From Sphingobium herbicidovorans (GTDB lineage: Bacteria > Pseudomonadota > Alphaproteobacteria > Sphingomonadales > Sphingomonadaceae): a stretch of DNA of 64,000 bases. Under the pieces are notes generated by a model. It was given only the letters and a program-made list of their open reading frames with translations. It did not search any database and was not told the DNA's origin. The stretch is from positions 496,001 through 560,000 of the forward strand of contig NZ_CP020538.1 in NCBI RefSeq assembly GCF_002080435.1, read 5' to 3'. The number at the start of each line of letters is the position of its first letter. Within the stretch, counting starts at the first letter, position 1. This document shows positions 57,160 to 64,000 of this stretch, piece after piece. Both the position numbers and the translations under genes were made by a program.

Positions 57160-57948
57160 ATGACCGTACATGCATCTGCTACCGTCTATCTCGTGGGCGC
57201 GGGTCCGGGTGATCCCGAACTGCTGACCCTTCGCGCTGCGCGACTGCTGGGACAGGCGGATGTGATTGTGCATGACGGCCTGGTTTCCGCTGAAATACTC
57301 GCGATGGCTTCGCCGGACGCTGAACTTATTTCGGTCGCAAAGCAGCGCAGTCGCCATTCGATGCCGCAGGAAGGTATCAATGCTTTACTGGTGGAGCTTG
57401 CGCTGGCGGGACGGTCGGTCGTGCGGCTGAAAGGAGGCGATCCTTTCGTTTTCGGACGCGGTGGCGAGGAAATGGAAGCATGCCGCTCAGCCGGCGTTTC
57501 TGTGGAGGTGGTGCCGGGCATCAGTGCAGCCATCGGCTGCGCAGCGCAGGCGCAACTTCCCCTTACCCATCGTGATGCGGCGAGCGCCGTGAGCTTCGTG
57601 GCCGGACAGTGCAAGGGGCTGGCGGATCAGGATTGGTCGGGCCTGGCGGGTGTCGGGCGAACGCTCGTTATCTATATGGGCGTTGCGACTGCGGCGGACA
57701 TTGCCGACAAGCTGATAGCCGACGGCGTTTCTCCCGCGATCCCGGTTGCAGTGCTGGAAAACGGCACGCGGCAGGACATGCGGACGCTGCGGACCTTGCT
57801 GGCTGACCTGGGCGACATGGTCGTTCGGGAAGAGGTAAAAAGTCCGGCGCTGATTGTCGTCGGTGACGTCGCGGCCTATGCGGTGGCGCAGGATGTGCTG
57901 GCCGGCTGGGCCACACAAAGGAATAATGGGGCGGAGATGCATAAGTGA
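57160..57948 (+). CDS. cobA: uroporphyrinogen-III C-methyltransferase
   Basis: A 262-residue SAM-dependent methyltransferase making precorrin-2 for siroheme. Family motifs: VYLVGAGPGDPELLTLRAARLLGQADVIVHDGLVS at the N terminus, VRLKGGDPFVFGRGGEE, and VVPGISAAIGCAAQAQLPLTHRD. Siroheme is the cofactor of the CysI protein encoded two genes downstream. First gene of the sulfate assimilation operon; its stop overlaps the DUF2849 start by four bases. Confidence 0.95.
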   Translation: MTVHASATVYLVGAGPGDPELLTLRAARLLGQADVIVHDGLVSAEILAMASPDAELISVAKQRSRHSMPQEGINALLVELALAGRSVVRLKGGDPFVFGRGGEEMEACRSAGVSVEVVPGISAAIGCAAQAQLPLTHRDAASAVSFVAGQCKGLADQDWSGLAGVGRTLVIYMGVATAADIADKLIADGVSPAIPVAVLENGTRQDMRTLRTLLADLGDMVVREEVKSPALIVVGDVAAYAVAQDVLAGWATQRNNGAEMHK

Positions 57949-58241
57949 AGATTTTGACCGGCAATGACCTTGGCACCGGAGATGTCATCTGGTGGGCGGG
58001 CGACGGCTGGTCGCGGCTGGTCGGCGATTCTGTCGATGTGGGCGACAGGGGCGATGAGCTTGCCCGCGCGGAAGAAGCTGCCCTGCGGGTCGTCGGCGCC
58101 TATGTTATCGACGCCACCGTGACGGAAGACGGCGTGCGCCCGGCCCATATCAAGGACCGCATCCGCGCTCTTGGGCCGACCGTTCGTCCCGACCTGACGT
58201 TGAAACCGAATGACGCCGATGCCGGCAACTGGGTGATCTGA
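57945..58241 (+). CDS. DUF2849 family protein
   Basis: A 98-residue protein starting at GTG 57945. MKILTGNDLGTGDVIWWAGDGWSR and a C-terminal VRPAHIKDRIRALGPTVRPDL segment fit DUF2849, a family found between cobA and the sulfite reductase gene in alphaproteobacteria. The context implies a role in sulfite reduction or siroheme handling, but none is proven. Confidence 0.87.
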   Translation: MKILTGNDLGTGDVIWWAGDGWSRLVGDSVDVGDRGDELARAEEAALRVVGAYVIDATVTEDGVRPAHIKDRIRALGPTVRPDLTLKPNDADAGNWVI

Positions 58242-58244
58242 ACC

Positions 58245-59876
58245 ATGTACCGTTATGACAGCTACGACCAGTCCATCGTTGACGCCCGCGTGGAGGAATT
58301 TCGCGATCAGGTGCAACGTCGCCTCGCGGGGCAGCTGACAGAAGACCAGTTCAAGCCTCTGCGGCTGATGAACGGCCTCTATCTGCAACTGCACGCCTAT
58401 ATGCTGCGCGTCGCCATTCCCTATGGCACCTTGTCCGGCAAGCAGATGCGCAAGCTGGGCGAGATCGCGCGCAAATATGACAAGGGCTATGGCCATTTCA
58501 CGACGCGCACCAACCTGCAGTATAACTGGATCAAGCTGGCCGACGCGCCGGACATCCTGGCGGAGTTGGCGACGGTCGAGATGCACGCCATCCAGACCAG
58601 CGGCAACTGCATCCGCAACATCTCGTCCGACCAATATGCGGGCGTTTCGGCCGATGAAGTAGCCGATCCACGCCCATGGGCGGAACTGCTGCGCCAGTGG
58701 TCGACCTTCCACCCCGAATTCACCTATCTGCCGCGCAAGTTCAAGATTTGCGTGATCGCATCGGAGGAAGACCGCGCAGCCATGAAGCTGCACGATATCG
58801 GCATCAAGCTGGTGTCACGGGACGGACAGATCGGGGCGGAAGTCTACGCCGGCGGTGGCATGGGCCGCACCCCCATGGTTGCGCCTCTTATCAGGGACTT
58901 CGTGCCCGAGGATGAGATCGTACCTTATCTGGAAGCGTGCCTGCGTGTCTATAATCGCTACGGTCGCCGCGACAACAAGTATAAGGCGCGGATCAAGATC
59001 CTGGTGCATGAGCTGGGCGTCGAGGAATATAAGCGGCAGGTAGAGGAAGAGTTCGCCCAAATGCGCATCCTCGGCCTGAATCCGCCGACTGAGGAACTGG
59101 ATCGCATCCGCCCCTTCTTCGCCAACCCGACTTACGAGCAGGGTGTGAGCGACGACATCGACCGTGCCGATCCGGCCTTTGCGCTGTGGATCGACCGTCA
59201 AGTCGCCGCGCACAAGCAGCCCGGCTACGCGATCGTCAATATCAGCCTGAAGCCACGCGGCGGCATTCCGGGCGACGCATCGGCTGAACAGATCGAACTG
59301 GTTGCGGACCTGGCGGAGCAATATTCCTTCGACGAACTGCGTGTGACCCATGCGCAGAACCTCGTCCTGCCGCACGTGAAGAAGGCCGATCTCTACGCTA
59401 TCTGGCAAAAGCTGGATGAAGCCGGGCTGGCGGAAGCCAATCTCGACCTCATCACGGACATCATCGCCTGCCCCGGCCTCGACTATTGCAGCCTGGCCAA
59501 TGCCCGCTCGATCCCGCTGGCGCAAAAGCTGTCGGAACGCTTCGCGGCACAGGACCGGCAGAAGGATCTTGGCGAATTGAAGGTCAAGATTTCCGGTTGC
59601 ATCAATGCCTGCGGCCACCATCATGCTGGGCACATCGGCGTGCTGGGCGTCGATCGTAAGGGCGTGGAGAATTTCCAGCTTTCGCTCGGCGGTTCGGGCG
59701 CGGAGGATGCGAGCGTCGGGCAGATTACGGGGCCGGGCTTCTCGGAAGATGGCGTGGTCGATGCCATCGAGAAGGTGACGGACCTTTATCTGGCGCAGCG
59801 CGAGGATGGCGAACGCTTCCTCGACACCTATCGCCGTCTTGGCATGAAGCCCTTCAAGGAGGCGATCTATGGTTGA
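58245..59876 (+). CDS. cysI: sulfite/nitrite reductase hemoprotein (CysI-type)
   Basis: A 543-residue siroheme and [4Fe-4S] enzyme that reduces sulfite to sulfide. The cluster/siroheme Cys residues are Cys409 and Cys415 (CPGLDYCSLA) and Cys452 and Cys456 (SGCINACGHHHAGHIG). The NIR/SIR ferredoxin-like repeats are at GHFTTRTNLQYNWIKL (about residue 80) and DELRVTHAQNLVLPHV (about 360). It is three bases after DUF2849 and overlaps DUF934 by eight bases, which is the usual alphaproteobacterial cluster. Confidence 0.95.
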   Translation: MYRYDSYDQSIVDARVEEFRDQVQRRLAGQLTEDQFKPLRLMNGLYLQLHAYMLRVAIPYGTLSGKQMRKLGEIARKYDKGYGHFTTRTNLQYNWIKLADAPDILAELATVEMHAIQTSGNCIRNISSDQYAGVSADEVADPRPWAELLRQWSTFHPEFTYLPRKFKICVIASEEDRAAMKLHDIGIKLVSRDGQIGAEVYAGGGMGRTPMVAPLIRDFVPEDEIVPYLEACLRVYNRYGRRDNKYKARIKILVHELGVEEYKRQVEEEFAQMRILGLNPPTEELDRIRPFFANPTYEQGVSDDIDRADPAFALWIDRQVAAHKQPGYAIVNISLKPRGGIPGDASAEQIELVADLAEQYSFDELRVTHAQNLVLPHVKKADLYAIWQKLDEAGLAEANLDLITDIIACPGLDYCSLANARSIPLAQKLSERFAAQDRQKDLGELKVKISGCINACGHHHAGHIGVLGVDRKGVENFQLSLGGSGAEDASVGQITGPGFSEDGVVDAIEKVTDLYLAQREDGERFLDTYRRLGMKPFKEAIYG

Positions 59877-60309
59877 GTTCCTGACTTTCCGCGAAGGCGA
59901 AGCGACGCAGGAACCGACCGTGACGGTCGAATCCTTCACCGGCCAGTCCAACTCGACCGCCGTGCGGATCGAGGCGGGCGAGGATGCACGCGAATTGCTG
60001 CCCTATATCGACCGGCTGTCGCTGGTAGAGGTCAACTTCCCTGCATTTGGCGACGGGCGCGGCTATTCGGCGGCGCGCATCTTGCGCGAAGCTGGATATG
60101 CGGGCGAGTTACGCGCTGTGGGCGATGTCCTGGTGGATCAGCTCAGCGCGATGCGCCGCTGCGGCTTCGACAGCTTCCGTCCTGACAAGGCGCTGGACGA
60201 TGCTGCAGTGGAACGCGCCCTTAATCGTTATGCCGACGTCTATCAAAAGGCCGTCGATGGCCGCCGCCCGGTTTGGGCAAAGCGGCACCCGGAGAGTGTA
60301 AATGGCTGA
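59869..60309 (+). CDS. DUF934 family protein
   Basis: A 146-residue protein. The typical C-terminal pattern is visible: INFPAFGDGRGYSAARILREAGYAGELRAVGDVLVDQLSAMRRCGFDSF (as VNFPAFGDGRGYS here), a family tied to sulfite reductase in alphaproteobacteria and proposed to act as a partner of CysI. It overlaps cysI and cysH by eight bases at each end, so translation is coupled. Confidence 0.92.
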   Translation: MVEFLTFREGEATQEPTVTVESFTGQSNSTAVRIEAGEDARELLPYIDRLSLVEVNFPAFGDGRGYSAARILREAGYAGELRAVGDVLVDQLSAMRRCGFDSFRPDKALDDAAVERALNRYADVYQKAVDGRRPVWAKRHPESVNG

Positions 60310-61093
60310 ACCTGCCCGCCAGCTTGACGTCATAGATGCCCGCCCCGCCTTCACACAGGCGGATGCGGATGCGCTCAACGCGCGGTTCGAAGGCGTGGAT
60401 GCCCTGACGATGCTCAAGACCGTGTTTGCCGAAGGGCTGGCGGGCAAGGTGGCGGTGGTGTCGTCCTTCGGCACCGAAAGCGCCGTACTGCTGGATCTGG
60501 TGGCGCGGGCCGACAGGAATATTCCCGTGATCTTCGTCGATACGCTCAAGATGTTCGCGGAGACGCTGAACTACCGTGACACCCTGATCGCACGGCTCGG
60601 CTTTACCGACAGCCGGTCGGTGACGCCCGACCGGGACGTACTGATGCAGAAGGATGAAACCGGCCTGCGCTGGTCCTATGATCCCGATGGCTGCTGCGAC
60701 ATACGAAAGGTCGAGCCGATGAACCGCGCCAAGCAAGGGCTGGACGCGTGGATTTCGGGACGCAAGGCATTTCAATCAACGACACGTCAGAATATGCCTC
60801 GGTTCGAGATCGAGGACGGCCGGCTGAAGATCAACCCCTTGGGCGATTGGGCCAAGGAGGACCTGGAAGCCTATTTTGAGGAACATGATCTTCCTCGCCA
60901 TCCGCTGGAGGCACAGGGCTATCTGTCCGTAGGCTGCGAGCCATGCACGTCCAAGGTCCTGCCGGGCGAAGATCCGCGCGCCGGTCGTTGGCGTGGATGG
61001 GACAAGGTCGAATGCGGCATTCACTCGCCCGTGACGCCGATCCCGGCACCCGTTGCCGACCCGGATGACCCGGCAAATCAGCCGGTCTTCTGA
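60302..61093 (+). CDS. cysH: assimilatory adenylyl-/phosphoadenylyl-sulfate reductase
   Basis: A 263-residue reductase. The P-loop-like SSFGTES is at residues 54-60. It carries Cys131-Cys132 (CCDIRKVEP) and Cys212/Cys215 (GCEPCT), the pair of motifs that binds a [4Fe-4S] cluster and marks the APS-reducing form, rather than the PAPS-specific enzyme without cluster. The sulfite made feeds CysI. Last gene of the cobA-cysH operon; a dispersed repeat hairpin follows. Confidence 0.95.
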   Translation: MAEPARQLDVIDARPAFTQADADALNARFEGVDALTMLKTVFAEGLAGKVAVVSSFGTESAVLLDLVARADRNIPVIFVDTLKMFAETLNYRDTLIARLGFTDSRSVTPDRDVLMQKDETGLRWSYDPDGCCDIRKVEPMNRAKQGLDAWISGRKAFQSTTRQNMPRFEIEDGRLKINPLGDWAKEDLEAYFEEHDLPRHPLEAQGYLSVGCEPCTSKVLPGEDPRAGRWRGWDKVECGIHSPVTPIPAPVADPDDPANQPVF

Positions 61094-61134
61094 TCGGTCC
61101 GGACGCGGCCGGCATACAATCTGCCACCCTCTAC

Positions 61135-61160
61135 CCCTCTCCCTGTCCCAAGGGAGAGGG
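61135..61160 (+). repeat. perfect CCCTCTCCCT inverted repeat after cysH
   Basis: Ten perfect base pairs (61135-61144 with 61151-61160) around a six-base loop (GTCCCA). It lies 42 bases after the cysH stop. There is no T-tract. It is like the degraded element at 35244-35275 and resembles the dispersed intergenic palindromes of sphingomonads. It could also help end the cys transcript. Confidence 0.7.
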
Positions 61161-61256
61161 AATCGGGAACCGTCAGACATATTTGGATACGCCATGGCGC
61201 GACCGCCCGGCTGGGGATAATGTCGTCTCCGGAACAACTAGGTTGAAGGAAAGCCG

Positions 61257-61649
61257 GTGGCGGTTGAGCTGAAGATCCTCGCATGGAGCTGTGTGCTCTT
61301 GATGGTGCACATCTTCGCGGCGGCGCATTTCAAGACCAGACAATATGGCCCCAAATGGAATGTCGGCGCGCGCGACGAAGCGTTGCCGCCGCTGGAGCCG
61401 TTGGCAGGCAGACTGGTGCGGGCGCAGGCCAATTTCCTGGAAACCTATCCGATCGCCATCGTCGCTCTGCTGGGCATAGTGATAGCCGGACGCGCCAGCG
61501 AATGGACAGCGATTGGCGGCTGGCTGTGGCTGGGCGCGCGCAGTGTCTATCTGCCGCTCTATGCTGCCGGAGTGCCAATGATCCGGACGATGGTTTACCT
61601 TGCAAGTCTAGTCGGCCTGATCCTGGTGCTTCAGGCATTGATCGGATGA
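61257..61649 (+). CDS. MAPEG family membrane protein
   Basis: A 130-residue protein from GTG 61257 (AAGGA upstream). Four membrane helices are predicted. The family block is LVRAQANFLETYPIAIVALLGIVIAG, with the N-F/L-x-E motif of membrane-associated proteins in eicosanoid and glutathione metabolism. In bacteria the members are mostly uncharacterised. Convergent with dnaB, 46 bases away. Confidence 0.88.
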   Translation: MAVELKILAWSCVLLMVHIFAAAHFKTRQYGPKWNVGARDEALPPLEPLAGRLVRAQANFLETYPIAIVALLGIVIAGRASEWTAIGGWLWLGARSVYLPLYAAGVPMIRTMVYLASLVGLILVLQALIG

Positions 61650-61695
61650 CCGAGGGGCCATCCCATAATCCGACAATCTCAACAGAACGAGAATC

Positions 61696-63180
61696 TCACT
61701 CATAATCGCCCATAAACCCGCCTTCCGCCAGGTCGGAAAAGCGGGTGATCTTCGCATCGAATTTCATCCGGATGCGCCCGGTGGAGCCGTGACGCTGCTT
61801 CGCCACGATCAGTTCTGCCAAGCCATAGATTCGCTCCATCTCTTGTGCCCACTCAAGATGCTCTGAGCTTTCCTTGTTCCCTGGCTCCTTAGCCGCCACA
61901 TAATAATCTTCGCGAAATACGAACCAGACCATGTCGGCATCCTGCTCGATCGATCCCGACTCGCGTAGATCCGACAGCTGGGGTCGCTTGTCCTCGCGCT
62001 GTTCAACGGCACGGCTAAGCTGAGAGAGCGCCAGCACCGGCACATTAAGTTCTTTCGCTAACGTCTTCAAACCACGAGAAATTTCCGAAATTTCCTGAAC
62101 GCGATTGTCGCTCCCTCTGCCGCTGCCCTGGAGCAACTGAAGATAATCGACGATCACCAGACCAACATCGTGACGGCGCTTCAATCGGCGGGCACGCGTC
62201 CGCAGCGCGGCGATAGTAAGACCTGGCGTGTCGTCGATGAAGAGCGGAAGCTCCTGAAGCTCGCGCGCCGCGCGGGAAAGGTTCTGAAAATCAGCGCGGC
62301 TGATCTTGCCCATACGAAGCGCTTCGCCGCTGATGCCCGATTGTTCAGCCAGAACGCGGGTCGCAAGCTGGTCCGCAGACATTTCCAGGCTGAAAAAGGC
62401 CGTCTTGGCGCCCATATTCTTCTCAGGCGGGATGCCATCGGCATGGTCGCGCATCCATCGAGAGGCGGCGTTATAGGCAATGTTGGTCGCCAGCGATGTC
62501 TTGCCCATGCCGGGGCGGCCCGCCAGAATCATAAGGTCGGAATTGTGAAGGCCACCGATTTTCTCGTTCAGGCTGTTGAGGCCGGTGGTGATGCCTGACA
62601 CATGTCCGCCGCTGTTCAGCGCACGCTCGGCCACCTGCACGGCCATCGTTGTCGCTGTGGCAAAGCTCTTGACCGAACCGCTCTCGCCCTCGCCTTCAGA
62701 CACTTTGTAAAGCGCTACTTCAGCCTGCTCAATCTGCTCGCGCGGATTTACATCCTCGCTAGTATCCATAGCATTTTCAACAAGTTCACGGCCGACATTG
62801 ACCAGCTGGCGCAAGAGGGCAAGGTCATATATCTGCGCGGCAAAATCGCGTGCGCCCAGCAACGCCGCACCATTACCGGTCAACTGGGCAAGATAACCCG
62901 CCCCGCCCAGTTCCTTGAGCGCCGGATCCTGATCCAGCAGCGGCTTCAGCGTCACCGGGTTTGCCACCATGTCCCGCTCGACCAGCTTCATGACGGCTTC
63001 GTAGATGCGGCCATGGAGCGGTTCGAAGAAATGCTCCGGCTTCAGCTTCAGCTGCACATCCTCGGCGATGCGATTGTCGATCATCAAAGCGCCGAGCAGC
63101 GCCGCCTCCGCCTCGACATTACGAGGGAGTTCTAGCACGCCTGCTTCCGCGGCGGGGTTTAGCTGTACCAGTTCGACCAT
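61696..63180 (-). CDS. dnaB: replicative DNA helicase DnaB
   Basis: A 494-residue helicase from ATG 63180 (GAGGGG upstream); the frame runs further to 63300 without family support. The N-terminal domain contains LPRNVEAEAALLGALMIDNRIAEDV, a linker helix, and the RecA-like C-terminal domain with AGRPGMGKTSLATNIAYNAA (Walker A), VIVDYLQLLQGSGR (Walker B) and LALSQLSRAVEQREDKRPQLSDLRESG. No intein or insertion is visible. Divergent from UPF0262. Confidence 0.97.
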   Translation of the reverse strand: MVELVQLNPAAEAGVLELPRNVEAEAALLGALMIDNRIAEDVQLKLKPEHFFEPLHGRIYEAVMKLVERDMVANPVTLKPLLDQDPALKELGGAGYLAQLTGNGAALLGARDFAAQIYDLALLRQLVNVGRELVENAMDTSEDVNPREQIEQAEVALYKVSEGEGESGSVKSFATATTMAVQVAERALNSGGHVSGITTGLNSLNEKIGGLHNSDLMILAGRPGMGKTSLATNIAYNAASRWMRDHADGIPPEKNMGAKTAFFSLEMSADQLATRVLAEQSGISGEALRMGKISRADFQNLSRAARELQELPLFIDDTPGLTIAALRTRARRLKRRHDVGLVIVDYLQLLQGSGRGSDNRVQEISEISRGLKTLAKELNVPVLALSQLSRAVEQREDKRPQLSDLRESGSIEQDADMVWFVFREDYYVAAKEPGNKESSEHLEWAQEMERIYGLAELIVAKQRHGSTGRIRMKFDAKITRFSDLAEGGFMGDYE

Positions 63181-63299
63181 GCCCCTCTCATCGTCTTCAC
63201 AGCCTCGGGGCGCAAGGGGCAAGGTGCTCGACGAGCAGCAAAGCTGTGGAGAACTCCCCCTTGCTTTTCGCCCGCCGCAGCAGCAGGGACTAAGGACCA

Positions 63300-63782
63300 A
63301 TGACTGATCCGCGCATTATAGACATCACGCTCGACGAGCGGACGATCCTGTGGCGCAACGCGGACGTCGAGCAGGAACGACGGATCGCCATCTTCGATCT
63401 GCTCGAAGACAACCATTTTGCTCCCCAGCGCGCTCATCCGGATGGCTATGCTGGTCCCTATCGCGTGCTCCTACGCGTCGAGGAAGGGCGGCTGGTGATC
63501 GAAATCAAGCGCGAGGATGGCGAACCGCTGGAGGCCATCATCCTCAGCCTGGGGCGATTCCGCCGTCCGATCCGCGAATATTTCGCGATCTGTGACAGCT
63601 ATTACCAAGCGATCAGCAACGCCTCGCCGCAACAGATCGAAACGGTGGACATGGCCCGGCGTGCCATCCACAATGACGCAGCGGAAATGTTGATCGAGCG
63701 GCTGGAGGGCAAGATCAAGGTGGATTTCGACACGGCACGGCGCCTGTTCACGCTGATCTGCGTGCTGCACATCAAGGGGTAA
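63300..63782 (+). CDS. UPF0262 family protein
   Basis: A 160-residue protein matching UPF0262 over its whole length: RIIDITLDERTILWRNADVEQERRIAIFDLLEDNHF near the start, LLRVEEGRLVIEIKREDGEPLEAIILSLGRFRRPIREYFAICDSYYQAI in the middle, and EMLIERLEGKIKVDFDTARRLFTLICVLHIKG at the end. Conserved in alphaproteobacteria, function unknown. Followed closely by a GH25-like gene. Confidence 0.95.
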   Translation: MTDPRIIDITLDERTILWRNADVEQERRIAIFDLLEDNHFAPQRAHPDGYAGPYRVLLRVEEGRLVIEIKREDGEPLEAIILSLGRFRRPIREYFAICDSYYQAISNASPQQIETVDMARRAIHNDAAEMLIERLEGKIKVDFDTARRLFTLICVLHIKG

Positions 63783-63830
63783 GGGGTCATCCGCCAGCAT
63801 TCTTCAGGCCAGTATCTGGTCCGCATCATT

Positions 63831-64000
63831 GTGGGCGCGATCGTGGTCGCCATGGTAGGGGCGGCTTTGTGGGCCTACGCCTGCCACTGGGCGCCGGGAC
63901 GAAATGTCTATCCTGTACAAGGCGTAGCAGTAACGGCGGACGATGGCGCCATCGATTGGGGTACTTTGGCGGCCAATGGCGCGGACTTCGCCTATATTCG
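63831..64000 (+). CDS. GH25-like (lysozyme fold) protein, N-terminal part
   Basis: The gene is cut by the right window edge. The start is uncertain; GTG 63831 or ATG 63852 are candidates, in the same frame as the upstream gene. An N-terminal hydrophobic helix (IVVAMVGAALWAYA) is followed by YPVQGVAVTADDGAIDWGTLAANGADFAYIR, which aligns with the GH25 lysozyme start (GVDVSxxQGxIDWxxLxxxGxxFAYIK). The first catalytic Asp position reads Ala here. Likely a membrane-anchored or exported protein. Confidence 0.7.
   Translation, partial: MGAIVVAMVGAALWAYACHWAPGRNVYPVQGVAVTADDGAIDWGTLAANGADFAYI

Noticed and set aside
63181..63300. N-terminal extension of dnaB
   Set aside because: Cys/Ser/Pro-rich and unlike any DnaB; ATG 63180 has a good ribosome site.

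Overview
The window is chromosomal DNA from an alphaproteobacterium, most likely a member of the Sphingomonadaceae (Sphingobium/Sphingomonas/Novosphingobium type). The reasons are high G+C, alphaproteobacterial gene orders (eno-ftsB-pdhA-pdhB with a lipoyl domain fused to the E1-beta subunit; cobA-DUF2849-cysI-DUF934-cysH; yqeY-dnaG-rpoD) and alphaproteobacterial families (UPF0262, DUF2093, DUF4170, SdhE). It is mostly housekeeping. I see no insertion sequence, prophage, integrase or CRISPR array. Genes are tightly packed, and no gene-free stretch exceeds 300 bases.

Layout. 1-1648: end of trmFO, then an EF-hand protein and a squalene/phytoene-synthase-like protein (minus). 1737-5174: a three-gene Tad/Flp-pilus-like operon (TadG-like vWA protein and two TadE-like pseudopilins). 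5229-9460: pdhB, pdhA, ftsB and eno (minus, transcribed as eno-ftsB-pdhA-pdhB). 9671-11615: a YqjD/YqjE/YqjK-like set of membrane-anchored stress proteins. 11658-18695: DUF4170, then a minus-strand run carA - rraB-like - two unknown A+T-richer genes - carB - greA - rhomboid. 18851-23304: yqeY, dnaG (with an apparent frameshift) and rpoD, closed by a clear terminator. 23444-29345: an unknown gene, MoxR AAA+ ATPase, GFA protein, secreted unknown, soluble chemoreceptor-like protein and CoxE-type vWA protein. 29346-32758: DUF1275, anmK, tyrS and PilZ. 32801-38750: recG, sdhE and mfd. 38879-43991: two exported proteins, an EAL/GGDEF protein, moaA and nadK. 44071-44145: tRNA-Asn(GTT). 44322-48071: SPOR lipoprotein, ribbon-helix-helix protein and ParA (minus), facing a Sel1/SPOR protein (plus). 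48149-55545: DUF1338 dioxygenase, purU, DUF2093, nitronate monooxygenase, glycosyltransferase, alpha/beta hydrolase and selO. 55607-61649: astD, the assimilatory sulfate reduction operon, and a MAPEG protein. 61696-64000: dnaB, UPF0262 and the start of a GH25-like protein.

Cross-cutting signals. Four sites resembling the CtrA box (TTAA-N7-TTAA) lie about 50 bases upstream of genes: two in the ParA/Sel1-SPOR divergent region, one perfect copy before the PilZ gene and one imperfect copy before the Tad operon. This suggests that division or envelope, c-di-GMP and pilus functions here belong to one cell-cycle regulon. A GAAC-N7-GAAC site, the alphaproteobacterial LexA motif, spans the sdhE start between recG and sdhE-mfd. 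The best candidates for an undescribed system are the ParA/RHH/SPOR locus and the small two-gene islet between carA and carB.
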